The notes: a model not told the origin generated them from the sequence alone. 64,000 nt of DNA from Ahniella sp. (GCA_016712105.1 JADJRU010000015.1:22350-86349), one strand, 5' to 3'; shown: positions 19,887 through 32,295, numbered from the stretch's first letter. Program-made: numbers and translations.

Positions 19887-22800
19887 ATGTTTGTCCGAAT
19901 ACGCACGATACTGTTGATCGCGACCCTCTTGTTGAGCGGCCCCCTTTCCGCCGCGATCCTGGTGGTCAACACTTTCAATTCCGATGCCGGCGACACCAAC
20001 ATCATGCTTGCCGGCTGTGATTCCAACCCGGGGCTTCCGGGCGATCAATGCACGCTGCGTGCCGCGATCATGCAGGCCAACGCGACCGCCACACTGGACC
20101 AGATCGTGCTGCCGGTCAGTACCGAGATCGTCCTGAACAATGCCGGGCTCGGTGATCTGGGCGACCTGGACATCACGGAAGACGTGGTGATCGGCGTTCT
20201 GGCCATCCCCAACGATGTGACCACCCTGCCGCGTATCCGCGCGACCTTCGCCGACCGCATTTTTGATGTGTCGAACAATGCCCAGGTGACTTTTCAAGGG
20301 ATGATCATCGAGGACGGTGATGCCGGCGCCGGCAATGGTGGTGCGATCCGTGCGGCGATCGGCAGCATCGTCGACATCGATCGCGTGCGGTTTGTCGACA
20401 ACCGTGCCCAGAGCGGCGGTGCGATCCACAATGCCGGCCTGATGTCCATCGAAGGCAGCGACTTCACGCTGAACCGATGTGTCGAGGGTGGTTCGGCCGT
20501 GATGAACACCGGCGTACTGACGTTCAGCACCAGCAGTATCCGGAACATCCGGGACGATCCGTCTCTCGGTCAGGCCGATGCGATCCGGACCGCCGACAAC
20601 AGCACTCTTAACGTGCTGAACAGCACTATCGACGGCTCTCGGCCCCTGATCGGAGGCACCGATACAGGCGGTATCACGGCGATCACACCAGCCAGCCTCC
20701 GTGTGCGCAACAGCACCCTCACCGATTTTTCCGACTATGCGCTGTTCGTGTCGGTATCACCGGGTGATGATGTAGTGATCGCGAACAACATCCTCGATGA
20801 CAGTGACCTGTTCGATTGCCAGATCAGCCTGTTTGGCGGCGCTACGGTGGATCAGGCGCGTGTCGGCTGGAACCAGATCAGCAGCTCGAACTGCGGTGCC
20901 TCTTTGTCGACGGCAACATCAGTGACCCACCGATCCTGGGAACACTCGAAGCTTCCGAAACACCGGGCCAGATCACCTATTTCCATCCGCCCTCGTTCGC
21001 CTCGCCCGGCGTTGATGAGGGCACCCCGGAATCGGCACAGGTCGAACCGGCGCTGACCTGCCTGGATGAAGACCAAATCGGCCAAATGCGCCCCTTGGAA
21101 GGTGATCAGATCGGAAACGCGCGCTGTGACATGGGCGCCATCGAGGTGTCCACCGCCCCCGTTGCAACCTATCTGGTCAACCTCCGCAACACGGATACAC
21201 CGGACGCCAGCCTGGCCGACCCGAACTGCGATGCCGATCTCACCCGACCGGGCAACCAATGCACCCTGCGCGCCGCGGTCATGCAAGCGAACCACAAGCC
21301 TGGACCCGACCGGATCCAGTTTGATCATGCGCTGGGCGACGCCCCTTTCCAGTTGAGTGTGTGCTCCCAGGCGCCGAACCTTCGGCCAGCATCGGCGATC
21401 TGAATGTCACCGAAGAATTGCTGATCGAAGGTGAAGTACTGGATGGATTGCCACGTACGCGGATCGTCCAAACGGTCGCCGACCGCGTCTTCCGTGCCGA
21501 ATTGCCACCCGGCCAGAGGCTTACCTTGCGTCATCTCGATATTCGCGGCGGAGACACGGCCAACCTGGGCGGCGCTGCATGGATCAGTTCAGGGGCCAAC
21601 CTGTTCGTGGACCGGTGTGTGCTGAGGGACAACCACGCAGCCTCGGGGGGTGCCCTCGCAGGCAGTGTCGGAACGGGGATCAATGTGTTCGGCAGCGACC
21701 TCTCGGAAAACACCGCCAGCAGTTTCGGTGCCGCGGTCCATGCCGCAGGGTCTGGCCTCGTGAACGCCAGCAGTCTGCGCGGCAATATCGCCCAGCACGC
21801 CGACGCCTCGCAGCGCTCAGCGATCCACGCGCCGACCGGCAGCTCGCTGACAGTCGCCAACAGCACACTGAGCCGCAACAGCGGCGGCATCTGGACCCGC
21901 GCCGACGATACGTCGCTGCAATCCAACACGATCGTCTTCAACGACCAGTACGGGATACGCGTGATCGACAACGCGGGCAGCAGCACCTTCCAGATGAGCT
22001 CGACGATCCTCGCCGACAACGGTGCAGCCGATTGTTCGATCATCAACAATCCGCAGGCGGACATGAACAGGTACAACCTGATTGCAGACGGGTCCTGTCC
22101 GGGCGGCGCAACGAACCTGACTCAGGATCCGGTTCTGGCGCCCGAGGCAATGCGCCCCGCCAACCGCTTGACCTGGGTCCATTGGCCATTGAACGGCAGC
22201 CCCGTGTTCGACGCCGTGCCGGATGAATTGTTCCTGTGTTTCGACGAAGATCAGCTCGGCAACGTGCGCCCGACCGATACGATCGCCCCTTTGTCGCCAC
22301 CGTCACCCGCGTGCGAGATCGGTGCCCTCGAAGTGTTCGCGGCACAGGCCGATCCAATGGCTTTCCAGGTGAACGTGACCGCGAATGATCAGGTGGATCT
22401 GGTGCCGGGAGATACGCAATGTGACGTATCGACAGCGAATGGCGAACAGTGCACGCTGCGTGCCGCGGTCATGGAAGCCAATGCGCTGTCAGGCTTCAAC
22501 TCGATCGCACTCGGGCAGCCGGACATGATGGTGACCTTGACACGCCCCGCTCAACCCGGCCCCGACTCGGCGGCCGATGGCGACCTCGATATCACCGATG
22601 CACTGTCCATTGTGGGCATCGGCACTCCTGCCACCCGCCCCACGATCGGATTCGGCTTCATCGACCGGATTTTTGATATTGCGGCAGCTGGAGACACCGT
22701 CAGCATCGACCGCCTGCGCCTGAGTGGTGGGTTCAATACCAATAGTGGCGGCGCCATCCGGGTGCTCAATGCGCAGGACGTGCAACTGTCACGTCTGGAA

Positions 22801-23563
22801 CTGTCAGGCAACGTTTCGGACGCCGGCGGCGGCGCATTGGCTGTGCTGGGCGGTTCAGCAACACTGACCGACAGTGACCTGCACAACAACCAGACAGCGG
22901 GCCTGGGTGCGGCGATCCGCAACAATGCCAACCTCACGATCCGGTCCAGCAGCATCCGAGACAATGACGATCAGTCTGTGCCCATTGAACGCGAAGCCAT
23001 CGCCGCCGAAGCGGGCAGCGTGACCGAAGTCATCAACAGCACCCTCGCGCGAAACAGCGGGACCGCTCTGGCGGCGGTGGATGGTGACGTGGTCGTGCGC
23101 AGCAGCACGATCGTTGACCACGACCGGTTTGGTGTGAGCCCTGACCGGTGCCGCGCCGGGCCCGATGCTGATTGCCAATTCGGTGTTCCATGCCAACACC
23201 CAGGGGGCCTGCCTGGCAGGATTGGCTGCGGTGTCGAGTGACCATTTCAACGCCACCGATGGTGCCGGCTGCTTTCTGGAACTCGGCACCAGCAATGTCG
23301 AATTGGACGATCCGCTCCTCGGTAACCTGGTCGTCGATCCCGCATCGTGGTCGGCGTTCCATCAGCCTGATGCCGCCAGCCCATTGCGTGATGCCGGTAA
23401 CCCCCTCAACGTGGGTATCACGGCTTGCCTGGGCACCGATCAGTTGAACGCCGAGCGACCAACCGACGGCGACGGCGATGGCAACGCCCGGTGTGACATT
23501 GGGGCGATCGAGGCTGCATTCGTGCCACTTGGCGACAACCTGTTTGGTGATGGATTCGAATGA
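19887..23563 (+). CDS. Giant secreted CSLREA/parallel beta-helix protein with GFE C-terminus (three frameshifts)
   Basis: Signal peptide MFVRIRTILLIATLLLSGPL. The protein consists of three modules of roughly 400 residues, each opening with a strand (VVNTFNSD, VNLRNTD, VNVTAND), a Cys/Asp stretch, then the CSLREA-type motif (DQCTLRAAIMQAN, NQCTLRAAVMQAN, EQCTLRAAVMEAN). Each continues as a right-handed beta-helix rich in N-S-T-L and ends with DEDQ(I/L)GxxRP and (C)D(I/M)GAIE. The last residues are LFGDGFE. As read, the frame breaks at about 20900 (-1), 21355 (-1) and 23137 (+1). Corrected length is 3678 bp or 1226 codons. It is probably exported to the surface; no enzyme domain is seen. Confidence 0.85.
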
Positions 23564-23687
23564 ACGATGGATCGCTTCGCGTCGGATCGGGTGCATACTC
23601 GGTCCACGCGGATGGCCCGGAACACAAGATGCGACGCAACCACGCCCCATTGCAGCAAGCGCCTGCCACCGGCCCGGAGCAGACACC

Positions 23688-26432
23688 ATGAGCGTCAGAC
23701 CCGACGCGGCGCTGCTCGACCAGCGGCTGGAGCAATTGCTGGAAGCAGACCTCGCCGAACGTGAGCGTCTGCTGTCGGAAATCGACGAGCCTTCGGCCAG
23801 CCTGCTCCGACGGATGCTGGCCGTGGCCTCCGACAATCAGACCACAACGTTGTCGGGCATGCAGGCGCCTTGGCTGCAGTGCAGTGGCGACATTGCCCCG
23901 CCGCCAATCCCTGGCCTGCGGTTCATTGCCGAGATCGGTCGCGGCGGCATGGCCGTGGTGTATGCCGCCGAGCGGGATGTCCACGGCGTAGCCGAACCGG
24001 TGGCGGTCAAACTGCTGGCCGGCGCAGTCCAGAATGAACTGGAAGAACACCGGTTCCTGAACGAACAACGGATTCTCGCCGAACTCAAGCATCCGAATAT
24101 TGCCACACTGCTCGACGTGGGGATCTGTGATGGCCGTGCGTACATGGTCATGGAGCGGATCGACGGAGTACCCATCGATCAGGCCCGCAGTATCAGCCAG
24201 GTCGGCATCGAGTCCCTGCTGGATGCCGTCCTGCAAGTGGCCGATGCGTTGCAGGCCGCCCATGCACGCTTGGTGATCCATCGCGACATCAAACCCGGCA
24301 ATGTGCTGGTGGATGCCCATGGCCAGGTCAAGCTGATTGACTTCGGCATCGCCAAACGGCTGGTCGATCAACCCTTTGTGACCAAGGACACGTTGACCGG
24401 CACCATGCCCTTGACCTTGCGTTACGCGTCGCCCGAACAACTGATGGGCAAAGCGGTGGGAGTCGGCAGCGACATCTATCAACTGGGCCTGCTGTGTTAC
24501 GTGCTGCTGACCGGCCTGTGGCCCTATCCGGACGAGGGTGAAGGCAGTTTTCCGAGCCAACGCCTGCAATCGCAAGGCGGGCCGGAACTGGCCAGCAGGC
24601 GTGTCCGTGAGCCTCGCCTGCGACGCCTGCTTGAAGGAGATCTGGACAGCATCCTGTTGAAGTGCCTGAGTTTTGCGCCAGCCGATCGATATCGGTCCAT
24701 GGACGAGTTCAGCGAAGACATCCGCCGATATCGGGAACGCCAACCGGTCGCGCCCGGCGGCAGACCCGCTGGTATCTGGCGCAACGGTTCCTCGCTCGGC
24801 ATCGACTGGTGGTCTCCACCATGCTGGCGGCGCTGGCACTGATGGCAGTGGGCACCCTGGCCGCCCTCCAGAACGCCGAACGCCAACGCGACTATGCCCG
24901 GCGCAGAAGCACTGCTGACGACACTGACCCAGGTCCTGTCTGCAGGTGATCCGTTTTCCGATGACGCAGGACGGACCCCGATCAGTGAAGTCCTGAATCG
25001 CGCCGAGCAGCGGTACCTGCACGAAACTGCTGCCGACCCCGAATTCCAGGCGCGTGTGCTCCTGCAGCTGGCGACGATCCGGATCAGCCTGCGTGAATAC
25101 GAGCAGGCCCTGACGCTGCTGGAACGGGCGCAGGAACTCGCGCGCGACCATCCGCTTGATCCGGCCCGGCAAGCGGAATTGACGCTGACCCATTCACGCG
25201 CGCTCGCGGAGCGGGGGCAATTGACCGAGGCGGATCGTCTGCTGGTCGATAGTGACCTGCTGGTCCCGATTGACGAGGCGGGTCCAGCGCAGTTGGCCGC
25301 ATTGCTGTTTCACTCGCAGATCCGAAACGAACAGGGCGAACACGCCGCACATGCCGGGATGTTGCCGCAGTTTGCCGTCCGACTTGGCGAACTGAAGGCG
25401 CCGCCGCCCACCCTGCGTCATGACATCACTTCCGCCTATGCGCGTCTGCTGGTGGATCAGGGCAAACCCGACGACGCACAAAGACAATTCGATCAGGCGC
25501 AGTTGGCGCTGGATGATCTGGATCGGCCTTATGAGCGTCAGGTGCGACTTCACTTCGCACGTGCCGTGGCGCATGCGATGAGCCATCGCCTCGACGAGGC
25601 CGAACGCGAGTACAAGAAGGCGCTGGCACTCGCCGATGCACGGGTAGGCCCCAACCACCCGGTTCGCCTCGTGTTGCTGACCAACTACGGATCCTTGTTG
25701 CTGCGCCAACGCCTGTACGAGGAGGCTTATCAACCGCTCGCACCACTGGAAAGCCAGGCGACGCAGCTCGAAAATCCCCGCCAGCGTGCTTCGTTGTATG
25801 ACGGCATTGCGGTGTCTGCGCTGCAGACCGGCCGGTCGGAAGCAGCGATCGCGACCACCCTGCTTCGCCTTCGTACGATGATCGAAATCGAGCCACGACA
25901 GCGGGCCGACATTCGTCCGGACTATGCGGCGCAAACCGCGTGGTTTCTGTTCGAAGTGGGTGACAACGGACTCGCCAAGGCCTATGCCGAGCATGCGGCA
26001 CCGGGAGAGACACCAGGCGATGGCGCCAAGCTGGTGAGCATGATCACCAGCGAATTGCTGGGGAAATCGAGTCCATTCACGATCGGCGATCTGAACCGCA
26101 CTTGCACCCAAGCGCAATACCGAACCTTCCGGGCTGCACTGGTGGACGGACAACTGAAGTCGGAAGGCGACATTCCCGGCGACTGCAATCCACAGACCAC
26201 GGCACGTTTGCAAGCCATGGGCCTGACACCTGGACCCGGAATGGACACTCGCCTGATCGACCGCGTGAGCTTCGACTCACCTTTGCTTCAGCGAATTCTC
26301 AAGAATGCTCCGGTTGTCCCCCTGGATCCCGACACGCGGCGAGACTTTCTCGACCTGCTCAAACGCTTCGAAGCGGATCAAGAGAAAGCGAGTTCGATCA
26401 AGCTTCCACCAACACCGTCAGCAGTGCCTTGA
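23688..26432 (+). CDS. Serine/threonine protein kinase with C-terminal TPR region (two frameshifts)
   Basis: The cytoplasmic kinase domain (about 75-350) is complete: GRGGMAVVYAAE at 84-95, Lys108 in VAVKLL, HRDIKPGN with Asp200 and Asn205, DFG at 218-220, and YASPEQL. A single membrane helix follows (VVSTMLAALALMAVGTLAAL), then ~500 residues of predicted TPR-like helices outside. The frame breaks at about 24752-24758 (-1) and 24897-24904 (+1). The intervening frame supplies the membrane helix, so the whole is one gene of 2745 bp. Its 3' end overlaps the convergent ECF sigma gene by 35 bp. Kinases of this layout commonly neighbour this type of sigma factor, so the sigma factor is its likely functional partner. 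Confidence 0.9.
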
Positions 26433-26997
26433 TACGCAGCCAGTCCCGCTGAACAGTGCGCTCGGTGATCCCCAGAATATTCGCGATCTCAGCCGTATCC
26501 ATACCTGAGAAGATCCGGCATTCGGCAATACGCGCGAGGCGCGGATCACGGCGATCCAGATCGGTCAGCACCTGATCCAACGCGGTAATCGCCTCAGGGC
26601 CAAGTCCGGCCGGCGCACTTTGTGCCGCAGCATCCCCAAGCGTCACATGCCAGGCATCACCCGGGCCACGCTTTTCGGCGAGATGCCGACGCGCCGAGTC
26701 CACGATCACCTGCCGCATCGCGCGAGCGCAGAGGGCGAGAAAATGCTGTTTACTTTGGGCTTGTGCCGGCGCACCCGAGAGTTTGAGATAACACTCGTTG
26801 ACGAGCACCGTGGTGTGCAGTTGGTCCCCTTGCCCATAAGCACGCAGACTGCGGCTGGCGATGGTCTTCCGTTCATCGTAGGCAGTTGGGTACAGACGAT
26901 CGCCGGCCGCCGCATCACCCGCGCTCCATGCCGCCAGATCGTCGTCAAAAAGGGATTCACCACGGTGCCTCTCGTGGTTGCCAGAGTTGGTCGACAT
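26398..26997 (-). CDS. ECF-type RNA polymerase sigma factor (kinase-associated family)
   Basis: 199 residues. Sigma region 2 covers the N-terminal half (HTTVLVNECYLKLSG, then HFLALCARAMRQVIVDSAR). Region 4 is at the C-terminus with a clear HTH (GMDTAEIANILGITERTVQRDW). The DSARRHLAEKRGG-like phrase and size match the TIGR02999 / sigma-70 'X6' group, which is often adjacent to Ser/Thr kinases rather than to an anti-sigma factor. No anti-sigma gene is present, so regulation by the convergent kinase at 23688-26432 is inferred. The two genes overlap tail to tail by 35 bp. Confidence 0.88.
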   Translation of the reverse strand: MSTNSGNHERHRGESLFDDDLAAWSAGDAAAGDRLYPTAYDERKTIASRSLRAYGQGDQLHTTVLVNECYLKLSGAPAQAQSKQHFLALCARAMRQVIVDSARRHLAEKRGPGDAWHVTLGDAAAQSAPAGLGPEAITALDQVLTDLDRRDPRLARIAECRIFSGMDTAEIANILGITERTVQRDWLRIKALLTVLVEA

Positions 26998-27128
26998 TGT
27001 GCCGGAATCATTGGGCCGATGTCGTTCCGGCTTGGTTCCTGCGTTCTGTGGGGAAACGGCCCAGCCACGAAGGCCTCCGGGAGGATTGTGTGAAAGGACC
27101 TTGTATTGCCACCGACCTGCGTCGAGCG

Positions 27129-28080
27129 ATGAGCCTGACGCTGATCATGGCTGCGGTCATGCTCTCCCCGAATGCTCGCCGCGCAGGTTTTGCCGGACCA
27201 CGCGCCCCTGCGAATCCTCATCGTCAGCGACGAGGTGAATCCACATGGACTTCCAGCCGAACAACTCACGCAACCGGGTGAGATCAGCGCCGCACTCGCC
27301 GTGTTGCCGATGCTGAATCTTGCAGACAGCACCGAGGCGCTGCTCGAACTGCCGACCGATCAACTGGATGCTGCGACCACCCGCTTGCTTCGGGCCGGCA
27401 GCGACCCGCTGTCCTATGACGTGTTGGTCTATTTTGCACACCGGATTCCGTCCGGTGTGAACGGCGCGCTGCAGCAAACGGAGTTTGTCGCGGCGGTTCA
27501 GCACTTCCTGGCGCAAGGCGGCGGGGTGGTCAGTTTCCACCATGGCATCTATCAACTGCCGGGCAAGGAATCCATGCAGGCTCTGCTGGGTGCCGCCGCG
27601 ACCGGCAACGTCAGCTGGAACACCGTTTCCGGGCAACGCGTCATCAATGTGGCGCCGGGCCATTTCATCACTACGAACGGTATCGGTTACGCCGGCCAGA
27701 CATCGTACGGGGATCCCGCTGCGGGCGTGCCCAGCGGAAATTACCCGTGGTTCGCGAACATCCCGGACGAACGTTACCCAACCTTGGCACTCCAACCGGG
27801 CAGCGGCCGCCTGCAGATGTTGTTCGCCAGTGACTATGCAGAAGGTGACGGTACTCATGTACTCGGCTACACCTATCGGCAAAACGCTTGGGCAGGACAA
27901 GTCGTCATGTATCAGCCGGGTGAATATCAGCCGCAGGCCCTGGGGCCGGGCAACAATCTGCAGGTGCTGTTGAACGCCATCGTGTTTTCGCACGACCGGG
28001 TATTTGCACAGGCTTTCGAAACGATTGACTGTCGTTTCAGCCGGCATCTTGCGTATTGCTGGGGAAAGCGCCCGTTTTGA
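27129..28080 (+). CDS. ThuA-like domain protein, probably secreted (possible frameshift in signal peptide)
   Basis: The domain begins LRILIVSDEVNPHG and has the ThuA signature AQGGGVVSFHHGIYQL in a class-I glutamine-amidotransferase-like fold; the molecular function of ThuA proteins is poorly known. From the ATG at 27172 there is no signal peptide. A good one (MSLTLIMAAVMLS) lies in another frame from 27129 and would join with a one-base correction near 27162-27171, giving 317 codons. The C-terminus (VFAQAFETIDC) resembles the GFE-type tail of the other secreted proteins here. It is 27 bp upstream of the di-haem protein gene, so the two are probably one operon. Confidence 0.75.
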
Positions 28081-28107
28081 TCGGTTCGATGAAAGGTTCC
28101 AGGAGTC

Positions 28108-31100
28108 ATGCCCATGTCCAAATCCCGCACCCGATGGAACTTCCTTGCCGGTGTCCTGCTGACCGCCCACTGCGGTCTGGCGCTGGCCCAGACCACCACT
28201 ACGGAGTGGCCAACCGGCATCGGATTCCCCAACGTGACGCGGAATGCCGGCGAACTGCTCGCCGGACCCTTCGCCACCGGCGATGGTCGCGGCGCCATCC
28301 TCGCCTGGCACAACGGAATCCTGTTTACGGTGCCGGAATCGCCGTCGAGTATTCCCGGTTCCAACCTGCAGGTCCGGATGTGGAACCTCACCGACCCGAC
28401 GAACCCGCGCATCATCGTCAACGCACCCGCCAACGCGATGGGCAGCCTGGGCACCACTCGGCAACCCGTGAACGCACACGGCTACTTTTTTCTGGGCCAG
28501 AACATGGAAACCGGTGCAGCCGGTCCGTTTCTGGTCATCGGCGCCGACAACGACCCGAATAGCGGCGGGCTCGACTGGTCGTTCCGTGCACAAGCCGCTG
28601 TTCCGGGTGTGACACGCGCGGAAGCGGCACCCTTTGGAGTCGGCGTCCGCGGCATCCTGCAACAACCCTGGTATGTCGAGCAGACCTGGTGGAGCTACAA
28701 CGCCGTGGGCGGCCTGGCATCGATCTACACCAATGGTCCACCAGGTTCGCCAGGCAGTACCCTGCAGTCGACCTGGGATCACCTCGGCCAGACCGGGGTG
28801 ATCGGTCATCCCTTCGTGCTGGGCAACCTGCTGATCTATGCGTCGGACCAGAGTCGCAGCGGCGTGGCCACCTACGACATCAGCAATCCGCAGCAACCGG
28901 TACTGCTGGATGTGCTCAAGACTGGCGGTCCCGGTGGTTACTGGCCGGAACTCTGGAGTGATGGCGGCGAGCTCTACATCGTGTTTCCGTACAACGATGG
29001 CGGTGGCAACGGTTTCGGATGGTCGACGCCACCAATCCGGGGGAACTGAGGTTCGTGGCCGATGTGCCGCTGGCACGTCCGAATGGTTCATCAGGTGCCA
29101 TGTATGCGCAGTTCCAGGATGAATTCGGATTCATCGGCGACCACAAGATCGATCTCCGCACACGAAGTTCGGTACGCCAGTTCGCCACGATGTCGAACCA
29201 GATCGACATCAGCCAGTTTGCATTGCCGGTCGGCAACCTGTTGGTGACGGGTGGTGGGCTCACCGGGCCAGGCTTATGCAATTCACGCGCATCAGTCCGA
29301 ACCGGACACCCGGCCTCCTACTGTCGGGTTTCATATTCCCCGGGCGGGCCAGACCAACTATCCGCTGGGCGCTCCGATCAGCGTGCTGATCCACGAAACA
29401 ATCGACACCTTGTCGATCGTGAATGGCGACAGCATGCGCCTGCGACGGATCACCGGGCCCGGGACGTTCGGTCCCCCGCTGGCCGGACGCTGGACGTTTT
29501 CGTTCGATGACGTCCTGACTTTTCAGCCGACCGCACCATTGACTGCCGACGCCACGTACGAGATGCGCCTCAACGGCATTCGCGACGCGGCAGGCAACCC
29601 CATGCCGGCTTATGCCTGGACGTTCTCCACGGGCGGTTCGGTCGGCGGCAATCGTCCACCGGTGGTTGATCTGTTCACTGCAACACCCTACCCGGCCGCA
29701 CCGGGTCAACCCGTCATGTTCGGTGCCACAGGCGCGGATCCGGATGCGGACAGCCTCGAGTACCGCTTCGATTTCGGGGACGGATCAGTGCGCACCGATT
29801 GGAGCTCGAACAGCAGCGCCAACCACCCCTACAGCGCTGCCGGTCACTGGCGAACGGTGGTCCAGGTCGTGATCCCCTCCGGTGCCATCGCGAGCCGTTC
29901 CCGTGTGGTCACTGTGGTGGCGCCCTTGCCGGTGCAACAGCCCACGGCCAGTTCGCCGATCCTGTGTGATTCGCCACGTCGGCGCGTGTGGACCGTCAAT
30001 CCGGACGCATCGACGATCAGTGTCCTAGATGCTGACTCACTGGCAAAACTCGCCGAGTATCCGACCTGCTCCGATCCACGTGCCATCGCCCGAGCGCCGT
30101 CCGGTCAACTGTGGGTGACCTGCCACGACGATGACCGGATCCGCATCCATGACGACATCACGGGCGGCGTGCTGGCGACCATCGACACCGGTTACGGTAG
30201 CGGTCCGGTTGGCGTAGCCCATTCTCCGAACGGCGCGACGGCCTATGTCACGCTTGGCAACCGTGGCGAATTGCGCCGTTTTGATACCGTGACGCGGCAA
30301 CAGACCGGATCGTTGGCGCTGGGGCCCCATCCTCGTGGTGTCGCGGTGAGTGCCGATGGAACGCGAGTGTTGGTCAGCCGGTTCAGATCGCCGAGCCACC
30401 ACGCTGAAGTGTGGGATGTCCACGCCGGCACATTCACGCTGACGCGCGCGATCCGCATCCCGAAACAGGGCAACGACCAGAATCGCGACACCACGGCCAG
30501 CGGCCGGGGCGTCGCCAACCAACTGGCGGCGATCACCCTCTCTCCCCGCAACGGTCATGCTTTTGTTCCGGCAACAAAACCGAACAACGAACGAGGACAG
30601 CTGATTCACCCCAGCCAGGATCTCGATCAGGACAACACGGTCCGCAACCTGCTGGTCGAACTGAACCCGCTCGGCGCATCACCGGCGGAGCGTTTCCGTC
30701 GCGCCATCGATATCGACAACAGCGACTCGGCCAGCGCGGTCGCGTTCTCGCCGCTGGGTGACTATGTGCTGGTCACGCTGCAGGGGATGGACGAGTTGCT
30801 GGTGCTGGATGCCTTGGCACTGGAGTCCCAAACCGGTCTCGGCGCATTGGTCACGAGACTGCCGACGGGCGCCGCGCCACAGGGCGTGTGCAGCGATGCC
30901 GCCACCGGCCGCACCTTTGTGCACAACTTCATGGATCGCAGCGTGACGATGCTGGATACCCACGCTCTGTTCACCGCCGGGGCCCTCCAAGCATCCGCCA
31001 CAACGGTGGACATGGTGCTCAATGAACCCTTGCCGCCCAACGTACTGACCGGCAAACGGATTTTCTACAACGCCAGTGATCCACGCATGAGCGCAGAGGG

Positions 31101-32295
31101 ATACTTGTCCTGCGCCACCTGCCATGTCGACGGTGCCGACGACGGCCGAACCTGGGACTTCACCGGCCGCGGCGAAGGCTTGCGCAACACCACGGTGCTG
31201 AACGGACGCGGTGGCCTGACCCACGGTCGTGTGCACTGGAGCGCCAACTTCGACGAGATCCAGGACTTCGAAAACGATATCCGCAACGCCTTTGGCGGCA
31301 TCGGCTTCCTGAGTGACCCGGATTTTGCACTCACTGAAAATCCATTGGGAACGACCAAAGCCGGACGAAATGCCGAACTCGATGCGCTGGCCGCCTACGT
31401 CTCGTCACTTGGCGACGGCAGTCTTCCGCGCAGCCCGTTCCGATTGGCCGATGGCAGCGCCACGGCACTCGGCATTCAGGGCGAAACGATCTTCCAGCGT
31501 GAGCAATGCGGGTCTTGCCACACCCCACCGAACTACACCACCAGTGCCGTCGGGACCTCCACGCTGCTGAACGTGGGCACGATCAGAGCAAGCTCGGGGA
31601 GTCGACTGGGAGGAGCGCTGACAGGCATTGATCCCCCGACCCTGCGGGGCGTGTTCGACAGCGCGCCATACTTCCACAATGGCTCCGCGCCGACGCTGGA
31701 TGCGGTCTTCCGCTGGTCCGGGGGCATCACGTTGCCCGCCGAGAATGCAGGGGTCACAGGTGGCGCACAATTGATCAACACCTTCGTCGAACTGAACAAC
31801 GACGATCTGGTGCGTGGCCGGTCCTTCGTGCAACTGGAAGATCCGAATCATCGACTCACCTTCAGCAACGTCGATGGCGGCCCGGGCGGCATCGGCGCTC
31901 TGGAGCTCCGATACAGCAACTCACGCAGCGGCGGCCAGACACAGGCCCTCACGGTTCGTCTGAACGGGGTAACTTTGCCAGTGGTTCAAGTGCCGGCCAG
32001 CGACAACGATCCCAGCTTCCGCAGCACCAACTGGTCGGTGCTGCGCGTCGAATCCATCGCACTGAACGCCGGTGCCAGCAACATCATCGAGCTGTCCACG
32101 AACAATTGGTATCTGGCGATCGATGAAGTGCTCGTCGCCCATGCCGGACACCTCGCTCAGGCTCAACCACACCGCCGGGTCGCAGGGCTGCCCACACCGG
32201 AGACCGAAGCACTGCTGGCGTTTCTGCGCGAACTGGATGGCAGCCCGGCCATTGCCCCCGGTGGCGTGTTGTTTGCCAACGGGTTCGAGGATTGA
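28108..32295 (+). CDS. Giant secreted Ig-like/PKD/beta-propeller di-haem cytochrome c protein (two frameshifts)
   Basis: Signal peptide ending near CGLALAQ (start at 28108 or 28114). Order: an N-terminal LVIVD-like propeller (to ~29250); an Ig-like module (RPPTVGFHIPRAG); a PKD domain (NRPPVVDLF, then YRFDFGDGS); a YncE-like beta-propeller (SVLDADSLAKL, GVAVSADGTRVLVSR); a cytochrome c peroxidase-like region with two haem c sites (CATCH at about 31111-31125, CGSCH at about 31507-31521); a C-terminal beta-sandwich; and the tail GGVLFANGFED. The frame breaks near 29011-29020 (-1) and 29249-29258 (+1); total length 4188 bp is a multiple of three. It is probably an exported redox protein; substrate unknown. 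Confidence 0.85.

Noticed and set aside
21361..23241. Separate small CSLREA and beta-helix genes as independent genes
   Set aside because: The frames join by single-base corrections into one 1226-codon gene with one signal peptide and one C-terminal tail.
23418..25193. 591-codon minus-strand frame across the kinase gene
   Set aside because: Antisense shadow without recognisable domains; the plus strand holds all kinase motifs.
27157..29091. 644-codon minus-strand frame over the ThuA-like and di-haem genes
   Set aside because: Shadow of the real plus-strand genes; composition atypical and no start signal.
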